DNA of 64,000 bases from Ilumatobacteraceae bacterium (GCA_013213745.1 JABSQH010000029.1:1-64000); one strand, 5' to 3'; numbered from the stretch's first letter, positions 53,505 through 63,409 are shown. The notes: a model not told the origin generated them from the sequence alone. Translations and numbers: made by a program.

Positions 53505-53533
53505 ACGCTAGTTGCCGAATTCTGACCCCACAA
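53505..53533 (-). promoter_or_regulatory. metY promoter (TTGTGG-17-TAGCGT)
   Basis: Minus strand: -35 TTGTGG at 53528-53533, 17-base spacer, -10 TAGCGT at 53505-53510. The start codon follows eight bases later, so the transcript would be leaderless or nearly so. Confidence 0.55.
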
Positions 53534-53540
53534 CTCAAGA

Positions 53541-54164
53541 TTGGCAATCAGATCCGGCGTGATCGTCGGCACGCTGTTCAATTCGTTCTCGACGTTCATG
53601 TTCTGGGTGATGGAGCCGAGCGAGTACGACACGCTCCTCACCGCGCTCGACGCGAGCTTCAACCTCATCGACACGACGGTGTTGCCGATCGCCTCGGTGC
53701 TCCTGGTGCTCGGCATCGTCGCTGCTCTGGCGATGGCGCCGACACTCGACGTGTTGACGCTCGGCCGCGATCGAGCGACCGCCCTCGGCGTCGCGTACCG
53801 GCGGACCGTGACGCGACTGTTGATCATCGTGGCAGGGCTCGTGGCGGCGGCAATCCGCATCTCGATCACCGCGCTCGCGCTCGGCCAGGCGCTGCTCCAA
53901 CACGTGCTCAACTACGCCGGCACGACATGCCGTTCAACGTGCACCAACTGGGCGACGAACTGGTCGCCACATACTTTCGGTGAAGCAATCGTGGCCGCTG
54001 CCGGAACGCAACCAAGCGCAGTGGCGGGTCTGACCTCGACCGCCGGGCTGGTGCTGCGGCGGCAGAGCAGGAGCGCTCGCCTCAACAGATTGGGCCGTTG
54101 GCGCGCCGTCGCTCAAGCGCCGACCGGGCAACGCCTTGTCGGTGACGGGCGGCGGCGATCATGA
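53541..54164 (+). CDS. hypothetical membrane protein, possibly a degraded gene
   Basis: The first 125 residues contain three hydrophobic segments (IVGTLFNSFSTFMFWVM, TTVLPIASVLLVLGIVAAL and LLIIVAGLVAAAIRISITAL), plausibly a small four-helix membrane protein of the DUF1772-like kind. After about residue 125 the character changes to arginine/threonine-rich low-quality sequence. An alternative frame gives a clean ending (MPFNVHQLGDELVATYFR then TGA at 53981-53983), suggesting a frameshift near 53915. The nominal start TTG has no ribosome site. I would treat it as a remnant; the rest of 53984-54316 holds only the small gene at 54082. Confidence 0.35.
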   Translation: MAIRSGVIVGTLFNSFSTFMFWVMEPSEYDTLLTALDASFNLIDTTVLPIASVLLVLGIVAALAMAPTLDVLTLGRDRATALGVAYRRTVTRLLIIVAGLVAAAIRISITALALGQALLQHVLNYAGTTCRSTCTNWATNWSPHTFGEAIVAAAGTQPSAVAGLTSTAGLVLRRQSRSARLNRLGRWRAVAQAPTGQRLVGDGRRRS

Positions 54165-54189
54165 AGGTGGTGTCGGGGTAGTGGTGCAT
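54082..54189 (-). CDS. small basic protein, 35 aa
   Basis: MHHYPDTTFMIAAARHRQGV and a closing ARSALERRRANGPIC. GGAGG stands eight bases before the ATG, an excellent ribosome site that contrasts with the mostly leaderless neighbours. Many actinobacteria have short proteins of this style (M-H-x-x-P-D then a single amphipathic helix rich in Arg/Ala) of unknown function. No membrane segment. It overlaps the doubtful reading frame on the other strand. Confidence 0.45.
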   Translation of the reverse strand: MHHYPDTTFMIAAARHRQGVARSALERRRANGPIC

Positions 54190-54316
54190 TTCGGTGCCTC
54201 CGGCGGACGGCGGTGTGGTGGACACGGTCCACACTGCGCCGTAAGGCACCCTCAGCACATCGGGCAAATGTCTACATTTCCGCCGTTGCCTACCTGAGGC
54301 TCGCGGCGACGCCAGC

Positions 54317-54856
54317 TCAGCCGGTGACGAGCTGGGTCAACTTCGCATCGAGCCCCGCACTGGCCGGCGCACCGACGCTACGGTCGACACTCCCGTCGCT
54401 TCCGAGCGCGACATAGGTCGGGTATCCCATCACGCCGAATGTGTTCGCCAGCTCGTACGACGAGTCGACGATGTGATCGAAACCGTCGAGACCCTCGTCG
54501 TTCGTCATCTGCGCCACGTCGCACCTGTCGTGCGGCGCAACGACGCCAAGGAAGCGAACGTCGTCGCCAAACTCTCCGTGAGCCTCGATCACGACGGGTA
54601 TCGCGGCTCGGCAGTGCTGACACGATGGCGACCAGAACCACAACAACACGTTGTCATCGGACAGCTCAGCCAGATCGATCTCGCAACCGTCGACGGTCTC
54701 GACGAGAGCAGCCTCGGGCCCGCCGGCCGAGGGAGTCTGGCCACCACATGCTGCGACGACCATGAAGACTGCGGCCAACAGCACCGCTGCGGCACGGTTC
54801 ATCGAGGACCGATGACGGAGCGGCGCCCGCTGGGGTGCGTTGGTTCTCTGGTTCAT
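54317..54856 (-). CDS. thioredoxin-fold (TlpA/ResA-like) lipoprotein
   Basis: 179 residues. Signal sequence with lipobox VVAACGG, then a thioredoxin fold with LLWFWSPSCQHCRAAIPVV (CxxC as CQHC), GVVAPHDRC and the cis-proline region VMGYPTYVALG. Acts outside the membrane in reducing or oxidising protein thiols. Start uncertain: ATG 54856 gives a long basic N-region, ATG 54802 (MNRAAAVLLAAVFMV) gives a compact signal peptide. A GGAGG precedes the first ATG by only one base, too close to be optimal. Confidence 0.85.
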   Translation of the reverse strand: MNQRTNAPQRAPLRHRSSMNRAAAVLLAAVFMVVAACGGQTPSAGGPEAALVETVDGCEIDLAELSDDNVLLWFWSPSCQHCRAAIPVVIEAHGEFGDDVRFLGVVAPHDRCDVAQMTNDEGLDGFDHIVDSSYELANTFGVMGYPTYVALGSDGSVDRSVGAPASAGLDAKLTQLVTG

Positions 54857-54948
54857 GCCTCCAGAAAGGCACAACTCCCTTGAGCGCGACTTTAACGGTG
54901 GATAAACCGTGTCTGAACCCGGCCAGAAAGTGCGTGTTCGCGGCGCGG

Positions 54949-56551
<1,603 letters not shown>

Positions 56552-56563
56552 GAGCGCAGTTCC

Positions 56564-58345
56564 CTAGCGGTTCTCGGGGCGACGCAGGTGGTGCGCGTCG
56601 CCGGCGTGTTGGGGATGGAGGATCAATTCGTCGTTGCTGACACCGGCGGGAACCATCGGGAACACCTTCTCGCTCGGATCGCAACGGAATTCGATGACCA
56701 CACTGCGGTCGGTGATGGCGTTGGCCTTCTCGATCGCCGGGCCGACTTCTTCGGGCGACTCGACACGGATGCCGACGGCGCCCATCGATTCCGCCCACAT
56801 CACGAAGTCGGGCACCGAGCCGTTGAGGAACACCTCGGAGTACTTCTCGTCGTAGAACATCTCCTGCCACTGACGCACCATGCCGAGATAGGCATTGTTG
56901 ATGAGGGCCACCTTGATCGGCAGGTCGTCGAGGGTCGCGGTGACCAACTCCTGGCCGGTCATCTGGAAGCAGCCGTCGCCGTCGATTGCCCACACGTCCT
57001 TGTCGGGATGCGCGGCCTTTGCGCCGATCGCGGCGGGGATCGAGAAGCCCATGGTGCCGAGCCCACCGGAGTTGACCCATGTGTACGGCTCGGTGAAATC
57101 GATCAATTGCGACGCGTACATCTGGTGCTGGCCGACACCCGAGGCGACGATCGCGCCCGGCGCGAGCCGTTCGTTGAGCTGCTCGATGCAGTACTGCGGC
57201 TTGAGCGCCTGACCGGGCTCGGACTGGTCGTAGACGATCGGGAACTTCTCCCGCCATCCCGACAAGGTGCTCTTCCAGTCGGCGGTGTCGGCTTGCACCG
57301 TTCCGCCGCTCTGCAGCTGCCGGATCGCCGACACGATCTCTTCGATCACGTACTTCGCGTCGCCGACGATCGGAACGTCCGGCCGACGCACCTTGCCTTG
57401 CTCCGCCGGATCGATGTCGACGTGGATCACCTTGGCTTCGGGGGCGAACGAGTCGACCTTGCCGGTGATGCGGTCGTCGAAGCGCGAGCCGAGTGCGATC
57501 AGCAGGTCGCTGTGTTGCATCGCCGACACTGCGGTGGCGTTGCCGTGCATGCCGGGCATGCCGATGCACAGCGGATGATCATCGGGGAACGCACCGCGGG
57601 CCATGAGTGTGGTGACCACGTGGATGTCGGTCAGCTCGGCGAGTTCGCGCAACGCCTCGGCCGCACGGGCTTTCAAGATGCCGCCGCCGGCGTAGATCAC
57701 TGGCCGTTCGGCCTCGAGGATCATCTGTGCGGCCTGCTTGATCATCCGCGGATGACCCTTCACGTTGGGCCGGTATCCGGGGAGCGAACTGAACAGCTCT
57801 TCATCGCTCGGCCAGTACCAGTTGGTCGTCGCCTGGAGGACGTCTTTGGGCACGTCGACGAGCGTCGGCCCGGGGCGTCCGGTGCGGGCGATGTGGAACG
57901 CCTGGCGGATGGCCATCGAGATGTCGTCGGGCGACATGACCAACTCGTTGTGCTTGGTACACGACCGGGTGATGCCGACCGTGTCGCATTCTTGGAAGGC
58001 GTCACTGCCGATCGCGGCTGTCGGCACCTGACCGGTGATCCCGACCATCGGAATCGAGTCCATGTACGCGTCCATCAACGGTGTGACGAGGTTGGTGGCG
58101 GCGGGCCCAGACGTGACCATCGCCACCCCCGGGCGGCCCGTCACGTGCGCGTAGCCTTCGGCCATGTGGCCGGCGCCTTGTTCGTGGCGCACGAGGATGT
58201 GGCGGATCGGACTGTCGACCAGCGGGTCGTAGGCCGGGAGGATGCACCCGCCGGGATAGCCGAAGATCAGTTCGACCTGCTCGTGTTCGAGCGATCGGAT
58301 CAGCGCTTCGGCGCCGGTGATTGGGCCGGAATTCGCTGCGGTCAT
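56564..58345 (-). CDS. ilvB: acetolactate synthase large subunit
   Basis: 593 residues. TPP-enzyme architecture: [15 protein letters not shown] and [15 protein letters not shown] (catalytic glutamate), FAD region, and [20 protein letters not shown] with [10 protein letters not shown] for Mg-TPP. It forms acetolactate or acetohydroxybutyrate. AAAGG stands seven bases before the ATG, as expected for a gene with a long leader. The leader (58346-58507) contains the leader peptide and terminator. Confidence 0.96.
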   Translation of the reverse strand: MTAANSGPITGAEALIRSLEHEQVELIFGYPGGCILPAYDPLVDSPIRHILVRHEQGAGHMAEGYAHVTGRPGVAMVTSGPAATNLVTPLMDAYMDSIPMVGITGQVPTAAIGSDAFQECDTVGITRSCTKHNELVMSPDDISMAIRQAFHIARTGRPGPTLVDVPKDVLQATTNWYWPSDEELFSSLPGYRPNVKGHPRMIKQAAQMILEAERPVIYAGGGILKARAAEALRELAELTDIHVVTTLMARGAFPDDHPLCIGMPGMHGNATAVSAMQHSDLLIALGSRFDDRITGKVDSFAPEAKVIHVDIDPAEQGKVRRPDVPIVGDAKYVIEEIVSAIRQLQSGGTVQADTADWKSTLSGWREKFPIVYDQSEPGQALKPQYCIEQLNERLAPGAIVASGVGQHQMYASQLIDFTEPYTWVNSGGLGTMGFSIPAAIGAKAAHPDKDVWAIDGDGCFQMTGQELVTATLDDLPIKVALINNAYLGMVRQWQEMFYDEKYSEVFLNGSVPDFVMWAESMGAVGIRVESPEEVGPAIEKANAITDRSVVIEFRCDPSEKVFPMVPAGVSNDELILHPQHAGDAHHLRRPENR

Positions 58346-58402
58346 GTCGGTGCCTTTCGTGTGGAGATCAAGAAGTGGTGAGAGCTGGTGAGAGATCGGT
58401 GC

Positions 58403-58437
58403 CGAAAACGCAAACGACCTCCCAGCTGGGAGGTCGT
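58403..58437 (-). terminator. attenuator terminator of ilvBNC
   Basis: Minus strand: ACGACCTCCCAG with CTGGGAGGTCGT, a perfect 24-base palindrome at 58414-58437, followed by TTGCGTTTT. It lies between the leader peptide and ilvB. The upstream arm overlaps a segment (GTGCTCACG) that can instead pair with CGTGAGCAC at the leader peptide start. Confidence 0.8.
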
Positions 58438-58465
58438 GAGCACGCGCGGCGAGTGGGCCGGCGTG

Positions 58466-58507
58466 CTACCGGATGAGTACTACGAGGGCGCGAGGGCCTG
58501 TGCTCAC
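58466..58507 (-). CDS. ilv leader peptide, 13 aa
   Basis: GTG-started reading frame VSTGPRALVVLIR then TAG. Five of its last six residues before arginine are Leu, Val, Val, Leu, Ile, exactly the amino acids made by the downstream operon, which marks it as an attenuation leader. The -10 CACACT ends seven bases before the GTG, so the leader peptide itself is translated from a leaderless transcript. Slow translation at these codons would favour the alternative pairing over the terminator. Confidence 0.85.
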   Translation of the reverse strand: MSTGPRALVVLIR

Positions 58508-58514
58508 GTGGGCA

Positions 58515-58543
58515 AGTGTGCCAGGAGATACGCCGCCGGTCAA
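58515..58543 (-). promoter_or_regulatory. ilvBNC promoter (TTGACC-17-CACACT)
   Basis: Minus strand: -35 TTGACC at 58538-58543, spacer 17, -10 CACACT at 58515-58520. Predicted transcription start coincides with the leader-peptide GTG. Confidence 0.65.
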
Positions 58544-58596
58544 CCCGGGCAGCCGATCAGCGCCGCGACAGCGGTCATCAGGCGACACCACCTTGA

Positions 58597-58655
58597 GACA
58601 CCAGGTGCCAGGCACCAAGTGTCGCGGCGACAGCTGGTGCCTGGCACCAGGTGTC
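58597..58655. repeat. 29-bp near-perfect inverted repeat
   Basis: Left arm 58597-58625 and right arm 58627-58655 are complementary at 26 of 29 positions with a one-base centre. Each arm also contains its own dyad (GGTGCCAGGCACC, GGTGCCTGGCACC). It lies between the ilv promoter and the folD stop, and could form a cruciform or serve as a bidirectional transcription barrier. Confidence 0.85.
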
Positions 58656-58663
58656 GCTGTGTG

Positions 58664-59521
58664 TCATGACGCAACGACGCCTTGCAGCTGGGCGGCGGTG
58701 TAGGTGTTGTCGAGCAGGGATGCGATGGTCATCGGGCCGGTGCCGCCGGGCATCGGTGTGATCCAGCCGGCTACGGGTGCGACCGAGTCCCGGTCGACAT
58801 CGCCGACGATCCCGGCGTCGGTGCGCGAGATCCCGACATCGATCACTGCGGCACCCGGCTTGACGATGTCGCCGGTGATCATGCCGGCTTGTCCAGCGGC
58901 GCCGACCACGATGTCGCACTCGCGTACCACGGCCGCCATGTCGGCGGTACGTGAGTGGGCGAGGGTCACGGTGGCGTCGACGCCCTTGCGCGCCAGCAGC
59001 AACGCCAATGGAAGTCCGACGAGTGTCGAGCGACCGATGACGACGGCGCGTTGACCACTGACCGGCACGTCGTATCGTTCGAGCAGCCGCATCACGCCGG
59101 TCGGTGTGCAGCCGACCAGACCGGGGCGTCCGCGAACCAGTCGCCCCATCGAGCGTTCGGTGAGGCCGTCGACGTCCTTCTCGGGCGGGATCAGATCGAG
59201 CACCGCCTCTTCGTCGCGACCATCGGGAAGCGGGAGCTGCACGAGGATCCCGTTCACTGTGGGGTCGGCGGCGAGCGCGGTGACCACCGATTCGATCTCG
59301 GCCTGGGTCGCAGTCGCCGGCAGATCGGTGTGGCGCGAGATCATCCCGGCCTCTTCGGCCTTTTGCCGCTTGCTACGTACGTAGCGCTGGCTCGGTCCGT
59401 CGTCGCCGACGAGGACAGTCGCCAGCGTGATGGCGGGCGAACCAGCCGCCTCGATCTTCGCTTTCAGCTCGACGAGGATCTCGTCGCGCAACACCTTGCC
59501 GTCCATCACGATTGCCGTCAC
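58664..59521 (-). CDS. folD: methylenetetrahydrofolate dehydrogenase / cyclohydrolase (FolD)
   Basis: 285 residues. Catalytic YVRSKRQKAEEAGM (tyrosine, lysine), GILVQLPLPDG, PPEKDVDGL, PTGVMRLLERY, VVIGRSTLVGLPLALLL and the end PMPGGTGPMTIASLLDNT. The bifunctional enzyme interconverts one-carbon folates with NADP. GTG start with TAGGTT ending seven bases upstream (leaderless). Confidence 0.96.
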   Translation of the reverse strand: MTAIVMDGKVLRDEILVELKAKIEAAGSPAITLATVLVGDDGPSQRYVRSKRQKAEEAGMISRHTDLPATATQAEIESVVTALAADPTVNGILVQLPLPDGRDEEAVLDLIPPEKDVDGLTERSMGRLVRGRPGLVGCTPTGVMRLLERYDVPVSGQRAVVIGRSTLVGLPLALLLARKGVDATVTLAHSRTADMAAVVRECDIVVGAAGQAGMITGDIVKPGAAVIDVGISRTDAGIVGDVDRDSVAPVAGWITPMPGGTGPMTIASLLDNTYTAAQLQGVVAS

Positions 59522-59571
59522 TCCGCCGAACCTACCCCCTCACACACCCTGCTCTCGTGGGAAGGTTCGGC

Positions 59572-60153
59572 TCAGACCGTGACGGTCACGGCGTCGAGAC
59601 CATCGTCGACGCTGACGTAGCCGGCGATCGTTGTGAGGCCGTCGAACGGATCCGGATACGACCACGCGATGTCGGCGATGCCGTCACCTGTCCAGTACGT
59701 GGTCTGGCCCGTGTACGGACAGTGCGTCGTGGTATCGGTCGCCGTCAGATCGATCGACACCGCATCGATGGGCAGGTACCACCGGTTGGCAGCCCCGGTT
59801 TCCGACACGACCACTGCCTCGGTGGTATCGGCGACGGTTTCGCCGTTGACGTTCACACGCACCCGCCGACTCGAAGGGCGAGCATCGACTCGGTGATACG
59901 GGTCGCGCAGGTGGCCGAACACCTCGGTGTCCTCGTCGAACCAGCGGTCCATCTTGGCGAAGTACGGCGCCACGTAGCCGGTCGACCACTGCGCCTCGGG
60001 CAGCGGTGCCGGATAGCCCCACACGGCATTCTCGACCACTCGGTCGCCGACGCGCACCGACCAGTACGAGGCGTCGCCCTTGAACGGGCAATGCGTGGAG
60101 TGATCGGTCGCACCATCCACCTCGGCGCGCACGCGCCGGGGAAACGGCGACAT
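59572..60153 (-). CDS. DUF427-domain protein with an incomplete first domain
   Basis: 193 residues. The C-terminal half is a full DUF427 unit: RRVRVNVNGETVADTTEAVV, ETGAANRWYLPIDAV, THCPYTGQTTYW, AWSYPDPFDGL. The N-terminal half has the start (PRRVRAEVDGAT) joined directly to the end (HCPFKGDASYWSVRVGDRVV, WGYPAPLPEAQW), lacking about 33 residues present in the second unit, including the ETG..YLP strand. DUF427 proteins are small, of unknown biochemical role. ATG 60153 was chosen; a TTG two codons upstream is also open. Confidence 0.8.
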   Translation of the reverse strand: MSPFPRRVRAEVDGATDHSTHCPFKGDASYWSVRVGDRVVENAVWGYPAPLPEAQWSTGYVAPYFAKMDRWFDEDTEVFGHLRDPYHRVDARPSSRRVRVNVNGETVADTTEAVVVSETGAANRWYLPIDAVSIDLTATDTTTHCPYTGQTTYWTGDGIADIAWSYPDPFDGLTTIAGYVSVDDGLDAVTVTV

Positions 60154-60204
60154 CAGCAATCGATGTCGCGGGCCGGGCGGCGGACCGCCCGCGTCCGCAA
60201 CTCA

Positions 60205-60275
60205 CCCACCGAACCGCCACGCCAGCGGCGGCATCCAACGCAACGGCCCCACCGAACCGCCACGCCAGCGGCGGC
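60205..60275. repeat. 28-base tandem repeat, two copies, period 43
   Basis: CCCACCGAACCGCCACGCCA followed by GCGGCGGC occurs at 60205-60232 and 60248-60275 without a mismatch. Each unit holds a CCGC/GCGG dyad. It lies between the ino1 stop and the DUF427 start. Confidence 0.85.
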
Positions 60276-60282
60276 GACGTGA

Positions 60283-61584
60283 TTAGCCAGCCTCGGAGTG
60301 CGTGACGGGCGACTCGCCCATCCACTCGCGCAGCGTGTTCTTGAGCTTGGTCTGCTGGATGAACAGGTCGTGCTCGGCGGGGGCTTCGCCTGCCGCCTGT
60401 GGCGCCTTCAGGTAGAAGCTCAGCCACTCCTGCACGCCCGACTCTCCGGCGCGCGCCGCGAGGTCCATGAACAATGCGAGATCGAGCACGATCGGCGCGG
60501 CGAGGATGGAGTCACGGCACAAGAAGTCGACCTTGATCTGCATCGGGTACCCGAGCCAGCCGAAGATGTCGATGTTGTCCCAGCCCTCTTTGTTGTCACC
60601 GCGGGGCGGGTAGTAGTTGATGCGCACGACGTGGTCGATCTCGCCGTACAGGTCGGGGTACACCTCGGGCTGCAGGATGGTGTCGAGCACACCGAGCTTC
60701 GACACTTCCTTCGACTTGAAGTTTTCCGGATCGTCGAGCACCTCGCCGTCGCGGTTGCCCAAGATGTTGGTCGAGTACCACCCGCGCATCCCGAGCATGC
60801 GGGCCTTGAAGCCGGGCGCGAGCAGGGTCTTCATCAGCGTCTGGCCGGTCTTGAAATCCTTGCCGGCGATCGGCACACCACGCGACTTCGACAGCTCGAT
60901 CATGCAGTCGAGGTCGACCGACAGGTTCGGTGCGCCGTTGGCGAACGGCACATCGGACTGCAGCGCGGCGTAGGCATAGATCTGGCTCGGCGAGATGTTC
61001 TCGTCGTTGTCGCGCAGCCCCTGCTCGAATGCGGTCACCGAGGCATGAACGGGGGACGGCTCCTGGTAGGCCTCGGTCGACCCGCACCACACCATCACCA
61101 GGCGGTCGCAGCCGTTGGCCTCTTTGAACGACGCGATGTCGTCGATGAGCGCCATTGCCTGGTCCCACTTGTTGGGAACGTCCTTCACGCGAACGCCGTC
61201 GAGCTTCGATACCCAACGCTGGTCGAATACGGCATCCATCGGAACGATCCCCTCGAGGTCGCTGGAGATCGCCGTGAGGTCATCGCCCTCGAGCACGCCG
61301 GCGGTCTTCGCCGCCTCGAGCGCGTTCGGCGAGATCGGGTCCCATCCACCGAACACCAGGTCGTCGAGTTCAGCGAGCGGTACAAATTCGCGGATCAGCG
61401 GATTGCGCCCCTCCTCTTTGGTTCCGAGGCGGATGTGTGCCATCTGGCTGATCGAGCCGATCGGCGCAGTCAGCCCTTGGCGAGCGGCGATCACGCCGGC
61501 GATGAAGGTGGAGGCCACGGCGCCCATGCCCGGCGTGAGGACGCCGAGCTTGCCGGTGGCGGGAGCGATCTGTCGAGCGGTCAT
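60283..61584 (-). CDS. ino1: myo-inositol-1-phosphate synthase
   Basis: 433 residues. LGVLTPGMGAVASTFIAGV (NAD motif variant), FGGWDPISPNALEAA, KDFKTGQTLMKTLLAPGFKA, RGWYSTNILGNRDGEVL and FKSKEVSKLGVLD are conserved in the bacterial Ino1 group. It converts glucose 6-phosphate to inositol 1-phosphate, precursor of mycothiol and phosphatidylinositol in actinobacteria. Start fixed by TATCAT ending eight bases before the ATG. Confidence 0.95.
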   Translation of the reverse strand: MTARQIAPATGKLGVLTPGMGAVASTFIAGVIAARQGLTAPIGSISQMAHIRLGTKEEGRNPLIREFVPLAELDDLVFGGWDPISPNALEAAKTAGVLEGDDLTAISSDLEGIVPMDAVFDQRWVSKLDGVRVKDVPNKWDQAMALIDDIASFKEANGCDRLVMVWCGSTEAYQEPSPVHASVTAFEQGLRDNDENISPSQIYAYAALQSDVPFANGAPNLSVDLDCMIELSKSRGVPIAGKDFKTGQTLMKTLLAPGFKARMLGMRGWYSTNILGNRDGEVLDDPENFKSKEVSKLGVLDTILQPEVYPDLYGEIDHVVRINYYPPRGDNKEGWDNIDIFGWLGYPMQIKVDFLCRDSILAAPIVLDLALFMDLAARAGESGVQEWLSFYLKAPQAAGEAPAEHDLFIQQTKLKNTLREWMGESPVTHSEAG

Positions 61585-61592
61585 AGGTCGCA

Positions 61593-61598
61593 ATGATA
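61593..61598 (-). promoter_or_regulatory. -10 element (TATCAT) of ino1
   Basis: Minus-strand TATCAT with eight bases to the ino1 ATG; a GGAGG at 61604-61608 lies upstream of it and so is not usable as the ribosome site of a leaderless mRNA starting here. Confidence 0.5.
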
Positions 61599-61656
61599 AG
61601 TACCTCCGCTCGGTTCGCATCGTTGGTGAAGCATCTCTGAACTATTCTCCGAGGCC

Positions 61657-62553
61657 GTGGGCGCACTCCCCGACCTGACGATCCGGCAGTTCGAGTATCT
61701 CGTCGCAGTGGCCGACGCCGACACGTGGGCACTGGCCGCCGATCGGGTCGGTGTCAGCGGGTCGGCACTGTCTCAGGGCATTGCTGAACTCGAACGCCGA
61801 CTCGGCGTCGATCTGTTCGATCGTGACGGCCGCCGCCGACGGCTGCGCACCGACGCCATACCGGTGCTCGCCCACGCACGACAGGTGCTCGCGCTCACCG
61901 GCGACCTGGCCGACTGGGCCGAGCGCATGCGGACCGGGTCGGCCGGGCGGCTGCGTCTGGGGATGATCGACGCCGCAGCCATCGTTCACTTCGGCGATCA
62001 ACTCCGACGATTCCGCGCCGCGCGAACCGACGTCGAGCTGCGGTTGCGGGTCGAACCGTCGGGGCCGCTCCTCGAGCTCCTGATCGCTGGCGACCTCGAC
62101 GTGGTCGTCTGCGTGGCCCCACCTGAGCCGATCCCCGGACTCCGCACCACACCACTGCTGATCGACGACGTCGCCGTGTACGCGCCGGGCAAGACGCGCC
62201 CGAGCTCGCCCGCCACGTGGGGGCCGTGGGTGCTGTTTCCCGAGGGCTCGCACACGCGCGGCGCGATCACCCGTGAACTCCGTCGGCTGGGTGCACCGAT
62301 CGAGGTCGTCGCCGAGAGCCACCAGCCGGACGTCTTGCGCGAGATGGTGCGTTTAGGTACCGGATGGACTGCGCTGCCCCGGGCACAGGCCGAACATGGA
62401 ACAGGGAATCTCGTCGAGGTGCAGACGCTGCTCCGCCGTGAGCTCGTCGCGGCAGTCCGTGACGGAACCGTGCGTCAACCGGTCGTCGACGACCTCATCG
62501 CCGCGTTCACAGACGCTGCGAAATCGACGTCGCGCCCATCGGCACTACGGTGA
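61657..62553 (+). CDS. LysR-family transcriptional regulator
   Basis: 298 residues. N-terminal winged helix: LTIRQFEYLVAVADADTWAL, GVSGSALSQGIAELERRLGV, LFDRDGRRRRLRTDA. The co-inducer domain follows with GRLRLGMIDAAAI and GDLDVVVCVAP. Divergent from ino1 with 72 bases between start codons, the classic arrangement for a LysR protein regulating its neighbour, although ino1 is not a usual target. TATTCT ends eight bases before the GTG. Confidence 0.93.
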   Translation: MGALPDLTIRQFEYLVAVADADTWALAADRVGVSGSALSQGIAELERRLGVDLFDRDGRRRRLRTDAIPVLAHARQVLALTGDLADWAERMRTGSAGRLRLGMIDAAAIVHFGDQLRRFRAARTDVELRLRVEPSGPLLELLIAGDLDVVVCVAPPEPIPGLRTTPLLIDDVAVYAPGKTRPSSPATWGPWVLFPEGSHTRGAITRELRRLGAPIEVVAESHQPDVLREMVRLGTGWTALPRAQAEHGTGNLVEVQTLLRRELVAAVRDGTVRQPVVDDLIAAFTDAAKSTSRPSALR

Positions 62554-62557
62554 CACC

Positions 62558-62911
62558 ATGCGCTCACCGGGCATCCACCACGTGTCGATCAACGTGCACG
62601 ACACCGCCGAGGCGGTCGAGTTCTACACCGACGTGCTCGGTATGACGGTGCGCACCGATCGGCCCAACTTCGACTTCGCCGGGGCCTGGCTCGACGTTGG
62701 CGATCACCAGGTGCATCTGTTGGAGCTCACGGTGCCCGACAACGTCGGGCAGCACTTCGCTATCGCCGTCGACGATGTCGATGTGGCGGTGGCCCACGCT
62801 CGTGAACGTGGTGTGCAGGTCGGCGATCCCACCCCGGTGGGATCCGGACGCCAGGCGTTTCTGCAAGATCCGTCGGGCAACACGATCGAGCTGCATCAAC
62901 CCGGCCGCTGA
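62558..62911 (+). CDS. VOC-family (glyoxalase/dioxygenase-like) protein
   Basis: 117 residues, two beta-alpha-beta-beta-beta units: IHHVSINVHDTAEAVEFYTDVLGM and FAIAVDDVDVAVAHARERGV with QAFLQDPSGNTIELHQ. Metal ligands H (HHVS), H (HLLEL region) and E (IELHQ) appear present. Substrate unknown. TACGGT ends six bases before the ATG, inside the end of the LysR gene. Tail-to-tail overlap of 16 bases with the next gene. Confidence 0.87.
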   Translation: MRSPGIHHVSINVHDTAEAVEFYTDVLGMTVRTDRPNFDFAGAWLDVGDHQVHLLELTVPDNVGQHFAIAVDDVDVAVAHARERGVQVGDPTPVGSGRQAFLQDPSGNTIELHQPGR

Positions 62912-63384
62912 ACGACCCCGTCGTCGGTCACGACGACATCGACGCCGACGTCGTGCGGTTCGGTGGGCAGATCGTCGCGGAGCTGTTCGCGAAAGCACAC
63001 ACCGACCGCAATGCAGTCCGGACGCGTCGCCGCGAGATAGCGGTCGTACCACCCGCCGCCTTGCCCGAGTCGGGCGCCGTGGGCAGTGAAGGCAACCCCG
63101 GGAACGACGACTACATCCGGCCACGACGAGGTCGGCTCGTCCTCCGGGACGCGTACTTCGGCGCCGCGGGTCGTCAAGTCGTCGCGCACCCCACTCATCT
63201 CGGGCTCTCCAGCAATGGAGTCGAACACCAACACCCGACGCGCGTGGCGGACATCGTCGAGCTCGGCGATCACCCGCCGGATGCGCTCACTTCGGCTGTG
63301 CTGATCGGCGAGCGCGCGGCGCAGCGGGCGCAACTCTCGGCGCAAGCGATCCTTGGCGTCGAGCGACGACGTGCCAGCGGCCAC
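62896..63384 (-). CDS. 5-formyltetrahydrofolate cyclo-ligase
   Basis: 162 residues, slightly short for the family (180-200). KDRLRRELRPLRRALAD opening, VFDSIAGEPEM, VRVPEDEPTSSWPDVVVVPG, and GARLGQGGGWYDRYLA, the ATP/phosphate-binding GxGxGYYDR-type motif. It converts 5-formyl-THF to methenyl-THF using ATP. GTG 63384 is supported by TACGCT ending seven bases upstream. Confidence 0.88.
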   Translation of the reverse strand: MAAGTSSLDAKDRLRRELRPLRRALADQHSRSERIRRVIAELDDVRHARRVLVFDSIAGEPEMSGVRDDLTTRGAEVRVPEDEPTSSWPDVVVVPGVAFTAHGARLGQGGGWYDRYLAATRPDCIAVGVCFREQLRDDLPTEPHDVGVDVVVTDDGVVQRPG

Positions 63385-63391
63385 CGCCGCG

Positions 63392-63401
63392 AGCGTACAG
63401 T
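63392..63401. promoter_or_regulatory. overlapping divergent -10 elements
   Basis: AGCGTACAGT contains TACGCT on the minus strand (63392-63397, for the cyclo-ligase) and TACAGT on the plus strand (63396-63401, for the flavin reductase). They share the central TA, so only one direction can be opened at a time. Confidence 0.55.
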
Positions 63402-63409
63402 TGGCGCCG

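Noticed and set aside
53497-53560. SAM-type riboswitch upstream of metY
   Set aside because: The promoter geometry puts the transcript start at the ATG, leaving no leader, and no SAM aptamer motifs occur.
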